Origin: Volvox africanus
Lineage: Eukaryota; Chlorophyta; Chlorophyceae; Chlamydomonadales; Volvocaceae
Length of the DNA stretch: 64,000 nt
Assembly: GCA_030268105.1 (NCBI GenBank)
Contig: BSDZ01000117.1
Coordinates: forward strand, 434,001 to 498,000
Direction: 5' to 3'
Shown here: positions 39,879 through 52,900 of the stretch, in pieces
Position numbering within the stretch: the first letter of the stretch is position 1
How the letters are laid out: every line of letters begins with the position of its first letter
Notes under the pieces: generated by a model
The model's input: only the letters and a program-made list of their open reading frames with translations
Database searches by the model: none
What the model was told of the DNA's origin: nothing
Translations under genes and position numbers: made by a program

Positions 39879-41097
39879 GCCGTAGCCGCCGCCTCGGGAC
39901 CTACGCAACAGCAACTGCGAAGAGCGGTGCAGTCTCGCGTCAAGGAGCTGCTCCAGGTAAGGCAAGGGAGGCACTTAAGGCAGGTGGCGTGATCAGGCAG
40001 CTGCAGGAGCCGGGAGAACGACTTGCGCTAGGCGCAACGTATGGCAGTGACGCAACCTTGCACTCCACGATCAGCGGCTAGGGGCAACTGTGCGAACAGC
40101 TGAGTGTTTGGTCATGCAGCTCATCTGCGAAAATCGGGCTGATTGGTGCCGGGTAGGGATGGCTTGCAATGCGACCTGTTGGCAAGGGCTCCAGCCGCAG
40201 TCGGCTCCCTGCATTCGATTTTTTTGCATTATGCAGTTGATGTTGTTGCTAATGGACCTTAAGGCCGGCGCCTTGCGGTGTGCTATTGCAGGAACGTGAA
40301 CAGCAGGCCCAGCATCAAGCTGCAGCACGGGAGAAGCAGTTGCGGGTGCGTAGGCAGTGGCGACCAGGCATGGGGTTAGTGGGAAGTTCTCTTGTCGCGG
40401 CTGGGCAACACCATGTAGGTATACCCTTTTTCGTCTATCCCATATAGAGAAAGCCCATACTTGGTGCTCATACAGCAGACCATGTCTCACGCCAACTTCT
40501 CTGGTGACTATGGCCAAAGCGCGCAAGTCAATGATTATGAATTGCAGAATCACGCTTAGAATCACGCCACATCCGCGGACATATTGTCTTGATCCAGATA
40601 TTAGTCTCTTTCGGTCGCTCATGCGCACACGGCTTGGCACGCTAAGACCAGAAAGTGATCTCTTATGCGGGGATATCTCACGTGTCCCTATGCCCCGCTT
40701 CCCCATCATTGCTGCCCGCGGATTCTGCTTCAGAACGTATTTCTCTTGAAATGCTGATACCGCATTCCCATATGCGCACCTTGGACCGCTGCATGGATTT
40801 AATTGCCCAATATTTCCCATGTAGGTGCAGCTAAGAGCGGCCCAGGCCGGCAATGTGAATCAGCAGCGCGAGCTACGAGCTGTTCAGGAGGCAGTAGAGA
40901 AGCAGGTGGGCAGTGGTTGGCGGGCCCAAGCAATAACGTAAACGCACCGGCCCGTTGTTGCAGGATTACTGGCCCCACAAACGTGTGTGCTTGTGGAATG
41001 AGTATGGATGCCATCGGGCGAGCCCTCCCCCCAGCCTACGACGATTTCGACGGAGCAGTGTCCAATACAAACAGTCTCTCAGATACAAACAGCCCGT
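39879..41097 (+). CDS. Series of short charged, coiled-coil-like exons, unknown protein (incomplete model)
   Basis: Three phase-0 exons with good acceptor and donor sites follow one another: 39879-39956, 40292-40345 and 40825-40905. Joined they read as one Gln/Arg/Glu-rich helix with sections QLRRAVQSRVKELLQ, EREQQAQHQAAAREKQLR and QQRELRAVQEAVEKQ, so a coiled coil is likely. A fourth exon starts at 40965 (DYWPHKRVC) but its reading frame and end are uncertain: one frame stops at 41097, the other stays open to 41611. The 5' end was not found. Three consecutive in-phase, same-character exons would be unlikely by chance. Function unknown. Confidence 0.4.
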
Positions 41098-41752
41098 GAG
41101 CAAATGCATTCCCTTTAATATTATTTTTAAATGTAATATTCCTTTCTTTGTGCAAATACACGCATGCGCATGTGCGCTCCCTACTTTGTTTAGTGCGCAC
41201 TTCAGGGAGGCTGAAGGGGTGAGGGGCGCTGGTGGGACGATGAGAAACGTGCGGGCCCAAGGACCGGAAAAGGTTGACACATGCATCCTGCCGTATGGGA
41301 CTGCCCGCCAAGAGGGCTCGACAAACAGGCTGCATGGACGCATGGCGGCGTGCTGCGGAATGCACATACTGGATGGTACGGTGTCAGCTCAGCTGCTGAG
41401 ACCCCTGCGTTGTGCCGCCGCCCTCTCCACGAATGCGGTGCAAATGGCTTTCCATACCGAGTACGTTACCCCGGACGTTGTCTTTTACGACTGCAAGTCA
41501 GAGAAGGGCGTCGCTAAGTCCATCACGCAGCCGAACGGATCCATCGTTCCGAGTAAGCAGGGAAAGCCGGAAGAACGAAATGCCGCGGTCACTCCCACGT
41601 GCGTCGTTTAGTTGCTGCTGGTCGCTGCCCATTCAGTACCTAACCTGCAGCACAGTCCACAGATTGCAGCACAAACCCTGAGGTCCCCACCACCACGCAT
41701 AGATGTTCCCAGATGTTCCATGTCTGACGCTCCCCTGCTCTCTCCCCTGCCT

Positions 41753-42636
41753 AGCCTCCATCAGGGTCCAGGTGGTGGTGGACGCCGCCGCTAGGGCCCG
41801 CTGGCCCTCCTCGGGCAACATCCGCTTCGGGGACGTGTGGATGCAGTACCGCCTCGCCGCACCCTGGCCTCTGAAGGGCGTCACCTTCCACATCGCTGAC
41901 GGGGAGAAGGTGGGCGCCGTGGGCCGCACCGGCAGCGACAAGTCCACGACGCTCCTGGCGCTGTACCGCATGTACGACCAGGGCCGCGACCGCATCCTGA
42001 TCGAGGGGGTGGACATCGCCACTCTGTCACTCAACAAGCTGCGAACCGGACTGTCCATCATTCCGCAGGATCCAGTCATGTTCTCAGGCACCGTCAGATC
42101 CAATCTTGATCCATTCGGAGAGTTCAAGGTGCGTATTTCCGAGACGGGACGGTAAAAAGGGCAACAACGGGTATCAACGCGTATCATAACGCGTTTTTTA
42201 TTATACAGCTGGACGCCACCTCTCCTTTTCGTGACGACGTTACGACGCTGTGTTGTGGGAGGTGCTTTGGAAGGTGGTGGGTCTGGGGGCCACAGCCCAG
42301 CACTCGGGCGGACTGGATGGGCGGGTGGACGGCACCTGCAGCAAGGCTTGGTCGCTGGGTCAGATGCAGCTGGTGTGCCTGGCATGAGCTCCCCATCCTG
42401 TGTCTGGACGAGGCCACTGCCGCCACGGACCCGCACACGGAGCAGATGGTGCAGGAGAGCATCAGGAGGGTGTTCGATGACCGCACCACCATCACCATCA
42501 CCCACCGCCTGGACACAATCGTCGAGTCCGACAAGGTGCTGGTAATGGAGGCGGGGGAGCTCGAGGGGGTCGCGCCGCCCGCACAGCTACTGGCGAACCG
42601 CGGGTCCAATGCTCTGAAAGCTGGTGCATCTACATA
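41753..42636 (+). pseudogene. Broken C-terminal nucleotide-binding domain of an ABCC (MRP-type) transporter
   Basis: The sequence follows NBD2 of ABCC transporters: WPSSGNIRFGDVWMQYR, LKGVTFHIADGEKVGAVGRTG, the region DGVDIATLSL-like (EGVDIATLSLNKLR), IIPQDPVMFSGTVRSNLDPFGE, then LWEVLWKVVGLG, a signature-like WSLGQMQLVCLA, Walker B LCLDEATAATD, and THRLDTI. It is damaged: Walker A reads GSDKST where the glycine of GxGKS/T should stand, a frame change separates the part before and after about 42130-42240, and directly after the signature there is a TGA at 42385 with loss of about five conserved residues and a further frame change. The last residues are also abnormal. No transmembrane domain or NBD1 lies upstream. 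It is best read as a decayed fragment of a transporter gene. Confidence 0.8.
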
Positions 42637-43931
42637 ACATCTTACTTGTATTGCTCGGGGGTGCACCCTAAGGGCTCTAGACAGCAGCAAGTTCTTGTGC
42701 TTGGTTAGCTGGCGTCATGCATGGCCTCATCGTTGTTTGGCTCCCTGCATGTATAATAAATGCTATAATCATATATAATATACCAAGATTCATCATAATG
42801 GTTTCTCGTAAGTATCGTTTTGAGGGACCAGGCTGGCGTCCTAGCCGTCCTAGACTACGCATTGGCCATGTGCACTATTTTAGCCTCTGTTGGACGCGGA
42901 TGCACTGCGAGAGAGCCCCACTTCGTGCCCCTGCTCTCCCTTTCAGCGCTTCGGTATTTTTCCTTGTGAATATGGTTCTTACTAACATGTGTGTGTGTGG
43001 AGGGGGGCCGGGAATGGGCGTTTCATTTAAGCACTTACACACTCGTGTCTTTCCGGTCCACATCCACTTAAACACACACCTGCCCTCCCCGCTCCCCGAC
43101 AGCACTTCGTTCGACCACCTCCATATATACACACACACACATATATATATATATATAACCTACCTCAACTCTCATGCGGCAACCCACGACTTTTGAAGAC
43201 ACATGCTCCTTAACTAAAACCGTTCGGTAAATGAGGAAATACGGTATTGGTAACAGTATTTACAACAAGCCAAGGCAGGCCGGGACGCCCCACTGTAAAC
43301 TGTAATGTAGGGTGTCTCTTCAACAGTATGTGCCATCCGATAGCCGCCCTGCCTGTTCAAAGACGCTGCACCCCTATGCCCTGTGGTTCATGAGGTCCTC
43401 CCACCTCTCCACCGGGTCCCTACCAAGTTGGCCTTTCAAATCAAGGGAGACGAATATACGCACCACAGAAGTGTCGGGATACATAGGGCCCTTATTTCAC
43501 CTTCACAAAGAGAGAGACATGGACACGCTACAAACAGCAATAAGTCACACATTAGATATCCAAGCCGCATTGTCAGTACCGAGCCAAGACAGGTCCAAAA
43601 AGCCCGTGGCTACGCACCGCTGTTTTTAGAAATGCATCTGCATGTCATGAGCGATGAAGACGGATTTGCACAACATTCTGTATCAGTCCTATCAGTCCTA
43701 TAACGGTGCGCGCACTTCCGCGCGCATATCTTAAGATTGAGGAGCGAGTCTCGTCAGCGTTGAGTTGTGGGACTTTGTGGGACGAGCAAAGATACCTCTC
43801 AACTTCCCATGTCAAAATGCACCTGTTCACCCATCGTTGTGCCAACAACGGCATATGCAACGGGCACATTTTCCCGTCGTATTCCTGAACCGTTCAACAG
43901 TGACGTACAAAATATCCCATGTCGACATATG
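42637..43931. other. Spacer with a dinucleotide microsatellite
   Basis: No supported gene. Several short frames occur on both strands. It contains the 3' flank of the EML gene and an (AC)n(AT)n tract. Confidence 0.5.
43128..43157. repeat. (AC)n/(AT)n microsatellite
   Basis: An uninterrupted AC dinucleotide run passes directly into an AT run. Ordinary simple repeat in the spacer downstream of the EML gene. Confidence 0.9.
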
Positions 43932-46900
43932 TCATCGACGCCATTGCTGGAACTGCAGTTGAGGGGGCTGCGGCGCCGGTGGGGACTGGTGCTGCGGCGG
44001 ACTTGGGCCGGGCATCAGCCCCATGCCCGCCAGGCCGCCCACTGTTCCCGGGGGCCCCCACAGCAGCCCTTTGTCGTCTATTTGGGCCCAGGGGGCGGAC
44101 ACCGGCTTGCGCTCTTGTACGGGCTGCCGCACGACGCGCCACTGGAATACCCCTCGATCCATACCGCCTACACTGATCTGCGGTACGGAGGAATAGTGTT
44201 TGGCGTATGCTTATTCTGTGTTTGGGAGGATCAGGAAGACAACCGACCCATGGGTCTGCGGCAATGACACACGGGCGTTGTGAAGAGCTGCGAGTTGAGA
44301 AGTCGATGTGGCCGCCACAGAGGGTGAGTGTGGATCGTAACACGTACCTCCCTACAACTTATACTACCAAATTACAATACCAGTGGAGCCTTGCCCATGG
44401 TTCATACCAATTTTGGCAGTGCGTGTTTTTCCAACTAGTATGGTTTCGATCCGCGGTTTTCATCAACTCCGGCCTCCTGTTCTCGCCCCCTCCTCACTGG
44501 GGGATTACCCCTTTGCGGCAGCAAGAGCAGGTCCCGGCCCCCCTTCTCCAAATCTCACTCACCGCGTATGTCTCATCCGCACTCCACCGAACATTCATCA
44601 CGTGACTGCAGTGTCCGCCGTACACATGAGACGGCGCATGTTGTACCACGCATGGGAAGTTAAGCAGCCGGACGTGGCCCATGTCATCCGCCGTTAGCAC
44701 GTACCGGCCCGACGGGGAGGCGTGCACTGAGTTGATGTCGGTGCCGTCGCTGTCCGGAAACCAGATGCCCATCACTGGGAAGCCCAGGAGGCAGCTCCAC
44801 CCCGCCCAGGCCGTGTCCCGCTGATTATCTTTGAGCTGGCGGCCCGTGTGGGGGTCGAAGTAAATAAGCTGAAGGGACGGGGCGGGTTCGTGGGTGGCAG
44901 AAACAGGTGGGTGGGGAGGTAGGTAAGGGCTTTTAAGGAACATGGTGATCCGTGCGAAGATGGGGGAGGGACCCGGTGGGGGATGGGTTGCGCCGTTTTC
45001 TGTGTAGGTACGGCAATAATCAGCACCTGGATCGCGGACGTCATGGATTGAAAGGAGAGCACCTGATACGACGCGGAGGCGATGGAAAGAGCGGGGACCC
45101 CGGACGTGGAGCGGGTGGTGGTAGGAGAACCCAAAACGGACGGTGGACGGACGTACAGCCATGAGGGGATGTACGGAGCACAACGGTGGTTTTCTGAGCG
45201 GCCTGAAGAGTCCGTACTGTGTAGGTCGTGGTGACATAGTACGTCACAAGATCCTAATTGCCCATGCGCTCCGCCACCATGCTATCCCGTACCCTCCCCC
45301 TCCTCTTTGTTATTGCATTATCAGCATTACCATCCAGACACGCTGCGGTCTGCGGCTTCAAGATGATAACAACCTCCATCAGTCTTAGCCCCACCTCGTA
45401 CGCCTGGTCCACACTCTGCAGCGCCGTACTATCCACCGACCAGTCTAAGTGCCGTACAGTGGATGAGTGGCCGTTGCACCGGGCCACTCGGGCGTAACCC
45501 CGTGTCACATCGAAGACGTCGATGGCCTGATGACCCCCCGCGTGTCGGCGGATTATGTGGTGGTTGGAGAGGGGTCCGGGAAGGGGACGGGAGGACTGTC
45601 AATGTGCATGGACTGGCTGGAGGAAATTGCAGAAGGGGATTGGTATGGGGGTGAGTGCACGTATCGGTCAGAAAGCGGCGGCCCAGAGAGAAGGGGAGTT
45701 CGCGTAAATGCATGTTTGAGTTTGACATCCCGAGTGCTCTTCCGTTCAGAACCCCCATGGTCAGCATGGTCAAGCCTTCGGTGCCACACACATGTACGGT
45801 TGTGGCGATCACCCCAACCTTGATGTCGCTCACACACACACACACACACACGCACACAGAATTTCTCCGTCCCGTCATTAATTTCAGCTTTTCTGTCTGT
45901 CAATAACCGCGTCGCTTCAAATATCCGAAGATTCCCTTATCGGCGATGCAGGCAGACAGTGAGTCAGTGAGCACCTGGTCGTGACTCCCAGCCGCCAGGA
46001 ACCGGCCGCAGGGGGAGTACTTGAGCTCATCCACAGCGCTGTTGAAGGTCTTACCCCACCACACCTACAGCGGCGGGGAGGGGACTTGGTGAGCCACGGG
46101 CCGGGCACGGCGCAGATATTGTCAGGAATTGCTTCATTGAGGAAGGGGTGAGTGTCGGATGTCGGGTGTCCATCATCCCCTGCAGGGAAGGATATGCGAT
46201 GTGTGTGTGGGGGGATGACTGCAGTATGTAGCAGGGAGAGATACCGTAATTCGTATCAGCCGTACAGTCCGGGTAAAGGGGAGGGGGGGACCCCGGTGCC
46301 ATCTTGACTCCACACCACGACGACTCCTGGAATCCCGGCCCCCATATCAGGATCAGGGTCCCCATCTGTCGTACCTGCCGTACTGCTGGATGGAACTCGA
46401 GCACCTTGATTCCCCCATTGGAGCATCCAACTGCCAGTTGTTGGCCGTCCGGGGAGAAGGCGCAACCGCGAGCCACCAAGCCACCCAGTGACACTATGCG
46501 GATGGGCTGTGTGGGAGGGAGGGAGGAAGGGGGAGTGAAAGGGGGCACGACAGGCAGCAGGAGGGGATTGGGTCAGGTTGCACCGTGGTAGGTAGGGAAG
46601 GCGAATACACGAAACCTGTTGTTGTTGTTGTTATTATTATTGTTGTTGTTGTTGAGGAGCAAAAGCTTTAACCAACGGTGTGATGTCAACAAGTGGGAGT
46701 CTGGTACTGCATGGTGAGTGGGTCTGCCTGCGGGCAGGTTAACCAAGAACGACCGCGGACACAGAGAGAGGGTGTCCGGACGGTCTTCAATAACAAGTGT
46801 GCTTGAGCCATTGTGTGGACTCAGACCATCCTTCTGATGCTGGCTGGGACCGAGAGAGTTGCAACCAACCACCGATTCAAACGGGAATACGCGTGCGCGA

Positions 46901-49900
46901 ATGCCAGGACATTCATAAAAAAGATGAGGGGAAAGGTCGAGGGAGGGCGGAAAGCAAGTAAGGAAAGATTCGCACGCATACACCCATGGTGACCTGAAGG
47001 TGGTTAAGGGAAATGCGGCGGGGCTCGCACTTCGTTTCTTTGATCTGTGCTCCCGTGCTGGTTGCAATAGTCACACTTGCCGCTGCCGCCGCAAGCTGTC
47101 GCTGGCTCGGACTCGGCTGGCCAGCAGATGAAGGCCCGCGCATCCCAGCCGAGACGCCGCACCTTCACCATCCTTTCCTCCCTGGCAGATAGGCCTTCCC
47201 CGTACGATAGCGGTAAGATTTTTTCACCATCGCATGCTGCGCTTGCCTGCATTTATGGTTTCGCCCCCACCCCACAATCTATATGAAGCCACACAACACT
47301 CCGTATTGCCTAATCGCTCGGCTGCACTGCACGGCATCATGCACTGCTAGGTCATGACATCACGAAGCCGTACCCAGCCGTTCAAGGTCGGTCTTACATA
47401 CCTTTCTGGAGACGGCGCTCCACACGGTCACCTTGTCGCTGTCGCAGCATGTGGCATACACGTGGGAGAAGGCGGGGTTAGTGGCCAGGCCGTATATGTC
47501 CGCTTGTTGGCCGTACACCAGGACCTCTGGATCCTTGTCCACCTCCCAAATGTCGCAGTTGGCAACGCCTGGAGGTCGACACGACGACGACGAGGTGGAG
47601 GATTGGGGCGTGGGAGGAGGGAAGGTAAGGTGGTAGAAAGGAGAAGGTGAGGGAAGAAGGGGAAGAGGAGGATCGCGTGGCAAAAAACAATGGAAGTCAA
47701 GAGAGGGAGCCAGACAAGGAAACAATCCAGCACGCGGCCCCAATCCCCAGCAGCACCCTCCCGGTCTCCCACCGTCCCATCAGCCCCCCTCTGCCGCTGA
47801 CTCCTTGCCGATTGACAAGTTCACAGATGCTTCCGTACTCATCAACCCCCACCCACCCGCAACGAACATCTCGGGGTTATCGGGGGCGCAGTCCAAGCCG
47901 CGTAACGCCGGAGGGGCCAACGTCCCGACCTGACGGGGGGACGGGGACGGAGGAGGACAAGTGATGCTTAAGATGGTAACCAAACCCGTTTGCGTTGCCT
48001 CGTTGCCGTACAGAGGTCCGCGGTCGCTGCGTGCCAGCATGCTTACTGACGGCTTGTCTCATCTGGCCGTGTCGACCTCTCTTCCCACCTCCGCTCCACC
48101 CACCTAATCACACATACACACACCTGCTCGGGCCGTAGCAGCGGGAGTTGCATCAACAGTGCTCCCAGATCCCCACCGCTCACGTCCCACATGCGTACGA
48201 CACTGCAGCGGGGCAACAACAGGACAGGAGAGAGAGACTCGGAGGGTAAGGCGTGGGGGAAGGTAGGGAAGAGGGCGATGGGAGGACTCGATCTTAAATA
48301 TTACACGTGTGGCGCAGCGATCCCGTAGGCCCCCTTATGTCCCGTGTGTCATTTCAATCCTAGGCCTGTACCGCTGCCTCCTTGGGCCCTATCAACATCC
48401 TTCTAGGTAGCCATACGTCTTCTTCCTGAACTTTGAAGTTGAGGTGACGGTTGAGGTGACACCACCGTCACGTAACCCTAATCCCCTACCTGGCCATATG
48501 CGTTAGTATATGCCCCCCTCTTTCTCCAAGCTCCCACCCCTAAAGCAATCGCAGCTGAATGCCATTACGCAATCCCAGCATCGACAACCACATCTCCCAG
48601 TCCCACCAAGGTGCAAGGGCATAATGCAACGCCTTACAGCCGCCTCCGATTTCCCAACCGATTGAATGGGAGCGCATTAATACAAGAAACACACACTGGC
48701 TCCGCATTTCCCTACCCGTCCGCGCCGCCACTAAGCAGCACCCGATCAGTCTGCAGTACGAGGCACCGTACACCTCCGTACGAAGGTTTCCCGTCAGGGC
48801 GGCGCGTGGGCGGTCCTGAGGCGTGCGCCTGAGTCTCCCGCACCAACCGTCGGGCCCTCCAGCTGCAAATGCAACCCGCTTCATTTCCTGACATATGCAA
48901 TTGCCGAGGAAGGGCGTGGGGAAGAGGAAGAATGGAGGGAGGAAAAGAGGGGGAGATGGAAAGGATGGGAGGGAAAGGGATACGCAGCGGACCGGGCACC
49001 GTATTCAGAATCTATGTCCCAGGTGCGAAAGACTGCAGCTCAGGGCACCTCTCCGTCCCTGCCACTGGTCGGGTACACGCATGCTGTTGGCCGCTGCGTA
49101 TCCATTCGACATCCTGGGTTCTTCGTCCCAGTCCTCTCCTTCGCCTCCCCACTCTCTGTCATACGTTACCTTCTCTAATGCCACACCCCTAATAGTAGCA
49201 CGTGGGTGTTTTTGCATGGATCCGTTGTGGATCGTATCCCGCCCTTCCCTCCAAAGACACGCACACGCCTCGACCTCCACCACCCCAAATCCGCTCACCC
49301 GTCAGCACGGTCCCGGACGGCAGAAAGCAGGCCCCCGTGACTGTGTGTGTGGACCCAAGGGAGAACGTGCCACTCTCGGAGCTCGGGTTGAGGGCCCCCG
49401 TGCCGCTGCCGCCGCGGGGGTCCGCACCTAGCCGCCAGAACTTGATATGGTTTTGGCCGTAAGTCAGCAACCTGCAACCAAAACACGGGCGGCGGGAGCG
49501 GGTGATGACCGGGGCCGGGTCGAAGCCGCAACGGGGCCCACAAGGTCTCACATGTGAGCGAGGGAGGGGCGGAAGGGAACACCGGGACGCAATGCGTGGC
49601 GGAGGGATACGGCCCCGGGAGGGGCACTGTAAGACGACCCGGCCCGGTGCGGAAACGAAATCCCCGCATGTGCGGCAAGGATTATGCTGGTGTTGGGGCG
49701 GTGCATTCCCTCATGTGCCACCGCTTCTCCGCAGTGCAACACATGCAGCTGCATTCCCCAAAGCCCCATGGCCGAGCCGAGGGAACTCCCAACGTAGGCC
49801 GGACATGCATTCGTTCTGGGATCACGGCTCCCCGCTAGCCTTCAGATATCTAGCTGTGAATTCAGTCTTCAACCGAAAGTAGATACACTGAACGGCACAG

Positions 49901-52900
49901 AGACCCCACGGAACCCCCACGCCCAATTTCCTCGTTTGTAGTTCCCCAGCCCATGCACTTGCTCGGACCTGTCTGCTTCAAATCTACTCCAAACAATGCC
50001 ATAGACAGCGGGGGGCGCCCCAGGCTGCGTCTTCCGCGGCTCACACAACTGTATGCGTTTCGCCCAGTCCCAGATGTGCAGCGAGTGGGAGTTGTCCAAG
50101 GAGATGGCGGCCAGTCGGGAGCCGTCTGGGGAGAAGGCCAGGGCCTGGATGCCACGGTAGTCACGGCTGGGTGGGAAAAACGCGGGTTGAAGCGAAGGAG
50201 GGTCAAAAAGGGTAGGTGGGCAGGGCTGTGTGCTCCAGTACGACGCATGAAAGCAATACAATACAGGATTGAGGGCTTGTGGTAAGGAAGTATACCATCA
50301 TCATCAGGCGACCAAAGACGATTGCGGCGAGGGGGAGGACGGGGGCGAGGACGAGGGCCTAACCAGGCCATGGCGGTGTAACATCGTTCCGTCTCTCCAT
50401 CCTCCTCCGCTATTTCCCATCCCTATAAAATAAACGCACACAAAAATACGCACACAACCTGGCGCCCGGCTGGCCGCACCCTTCATCGCGCCCCTCCCCC
50501 CCAACTCTCCGCCTTCCTTACTCCACGGACAGTTTCGCCAGCAGTTTGCAGTTGGTAGAGTCCCAAACCGCCACACAGGGCGCTCTGCCCAGCTGCCCGG
50601 TGGCCACCAAGGTGCGATCCGGGTGGATGGCGGTGCACAGCACGTCATCATCATGACCCAGGAAGAAGCGCTGCGGAGAGCGGGGGAGGGGAAGGGCCCA
50701 GGGGGCGGGAACAGAGACGTCAATATCGAGGGGAACTAACACCTGGACACGCAAATGAGAAGGGCAGAGGAGGCCCTGAAGAGCAGTCGGGTGGGGGTTG
50801 GGAGAGGAAGCCGGGGTACCGAGGAGGAAGAACGGGTACAGATCAGCACGAGGTGGCCTCTGCCCTGCCCCACCATTCTCATCTCCCTCCCCGGTACCCC
50901 AAACCTCGTCGCTACGCGTTATTATATGCGTGCCGCCCGACCAACTTGCTACCACCCCCGTCCCACCGCCAAACCCTCCCCGAGCCAAGCCGGAGCCAAC
51001 CTGTGTATGCGTCGCCTTGTCGTACACCACTCCCAAGCCAGCAACATTGTAAACCACAGCTCCACTGGCGGTGTAGAAGATGTTGGGGGCGGTGGCAAGG
51101 TGGCTGAGGACCAGGGCGGGGAACGGGATACGGGAGCCCGGGGAAGGACATGTGGAGGCGGGTGCCTTAGGTGGGGATGGCGGGGTTCGGCAAAGGAGGA
51201 AGTGGCGGGGTTCGGGCTCGCAAGAGAAGCCAAGACACGAAATAAACAGCACGTTGCACGAAGGCCATTCACCGGGTTCAGATGTTTGCGTCCTAGCTTT
51301 AGGAAGGTGGGCCGCGCACGGTTGGCCAGGCACGATAAGGACCCAGTACCTTACGGTGTACCAGGAGCCCCCCAACAAGATAATGCATACCCCAGGGCGC
51401 AAACTTCAATCGGGACCGCAGTAAGGATCGAAAGGACAGGCAGACAACCACGGCGACCGACAACCCCACCCTGTCCTATACAGCTGGACGAGCCATACAT
51501 AAGGCGATGAAAGGGGGAAGCATTACCATGGGGGCGGCCCCCAGGCCAGGGTGTCCCCTTCATCCATGCAACGGCAGTGTGCATATGAGTATTCGGTTGT
51601 TGCTTTACGCACTTGTAAAGTAATGGCAGCTTGGAATATGGCTGCATCAACCTGAGCCACATTAACCCTCTTATGGCCATCCAGGCCATATTCCAAGCTG
51701 CCATTACTTTACAAGTGCGTAAAGCAACAACCGAATACTCATATGCACACTGCCGTTGCATGGATGAAGGGGACAGCAGCGTTCCCTCGTCTCATATACT
51801 CAACACAACGAACCCTGGGTCTCCACCAAGGATCTCATCATATGTCATGGGTCCACGGATCAGCTTCAATCAGCTGCCACACGGCTCGTGTCCACGACAG
51901 CAGTAATCATTCTCTATATTCAAACGCGGAAATTGGAAATGGAAAAGCTGCAAGGTATTGAGTTAGTAGTTGCATAACTGCTGCCAGTTTTGGCCGCCTT
52001 GTGACTGCCCTTCACCCATACCCATCCACTCACCCGTCGTATCCATGTACAAATTCGAGCGCAAGTCGGACGTCAGGCAGCTGCGCGGACCGCTCCGCCA
52101 ACCGGGGGTCCCAATTACTTGGCGGCCACACGCCCTGGGGGGGGGGTCGTAATGGGACGGGGTTAAGGGGGTTGGGTGTTCGAAGGGATAGTCCTGGAGT
52201 ACGCACCATTAACCGTCGCCGGCCCCACACGAGAGCGACACCGGTCAACTCGCTCGCGGAACCGCAGCGTGAATGGCCGCATTTCTACGCTTGCACCTTC
52301 CTCCGTAAGTCGGGAGGGGGGGGGTTTGCGGGTGAGGGAGGCCAAGCTTTCGGACTAGATGCAGCAACCGGGGACGGGTCCAGCGTCAAAGAGCTCGCTG
52401 ACAATTGTTGCCTTTGCATTGTTGCAGGAGTCTGCATGGAGTTTGGAAATACGTTCGTAACTCTAGGAGCCATAATCCGAACTTACTAAACCAGGCTGCA
52501 GTTGACTGCCTTTGCCTTCTGCACCTATCCAAGTGGTTCTTGAGCGGCTGGCAGCACAGATTAGCTGAATCGCATCCCAACCTTCCCTCCTAGCACCGGC
52601 ATCTCCCCGCCACTATCCGCCGCACCCACCTTCTTGCACTCGGAGTAGAGGATCTTGCCCGTGTGGGTGGCGGGTTTTCCCTGCTGGTAGGGCCCCCGCT
52701 GGACCTCCTCGCTGGCGGCCATAGCCAGACGGGGCCCGCCCATCACCAGCGCGTCCGTGAAGTTCTGAGCGGGGCGGGGAGGAAGGGAAGGAGGGTTGGA
52801 CGAACGAAGCCGGATGGGAAAATGGACGCCGATGGGTGACAATCTGAGTCTAGATGTTAAGTACCACGACATTCAACGTAATTATCCTGCGGATCATCAT

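Noticed and set aside
40071..40853. A 260-codon minus-strand frame
   Set aside because: No motif and no supporting splice sites; it lies over introns and mini-exons of the plus-strand model, and its composition is unlike local coding sequence.
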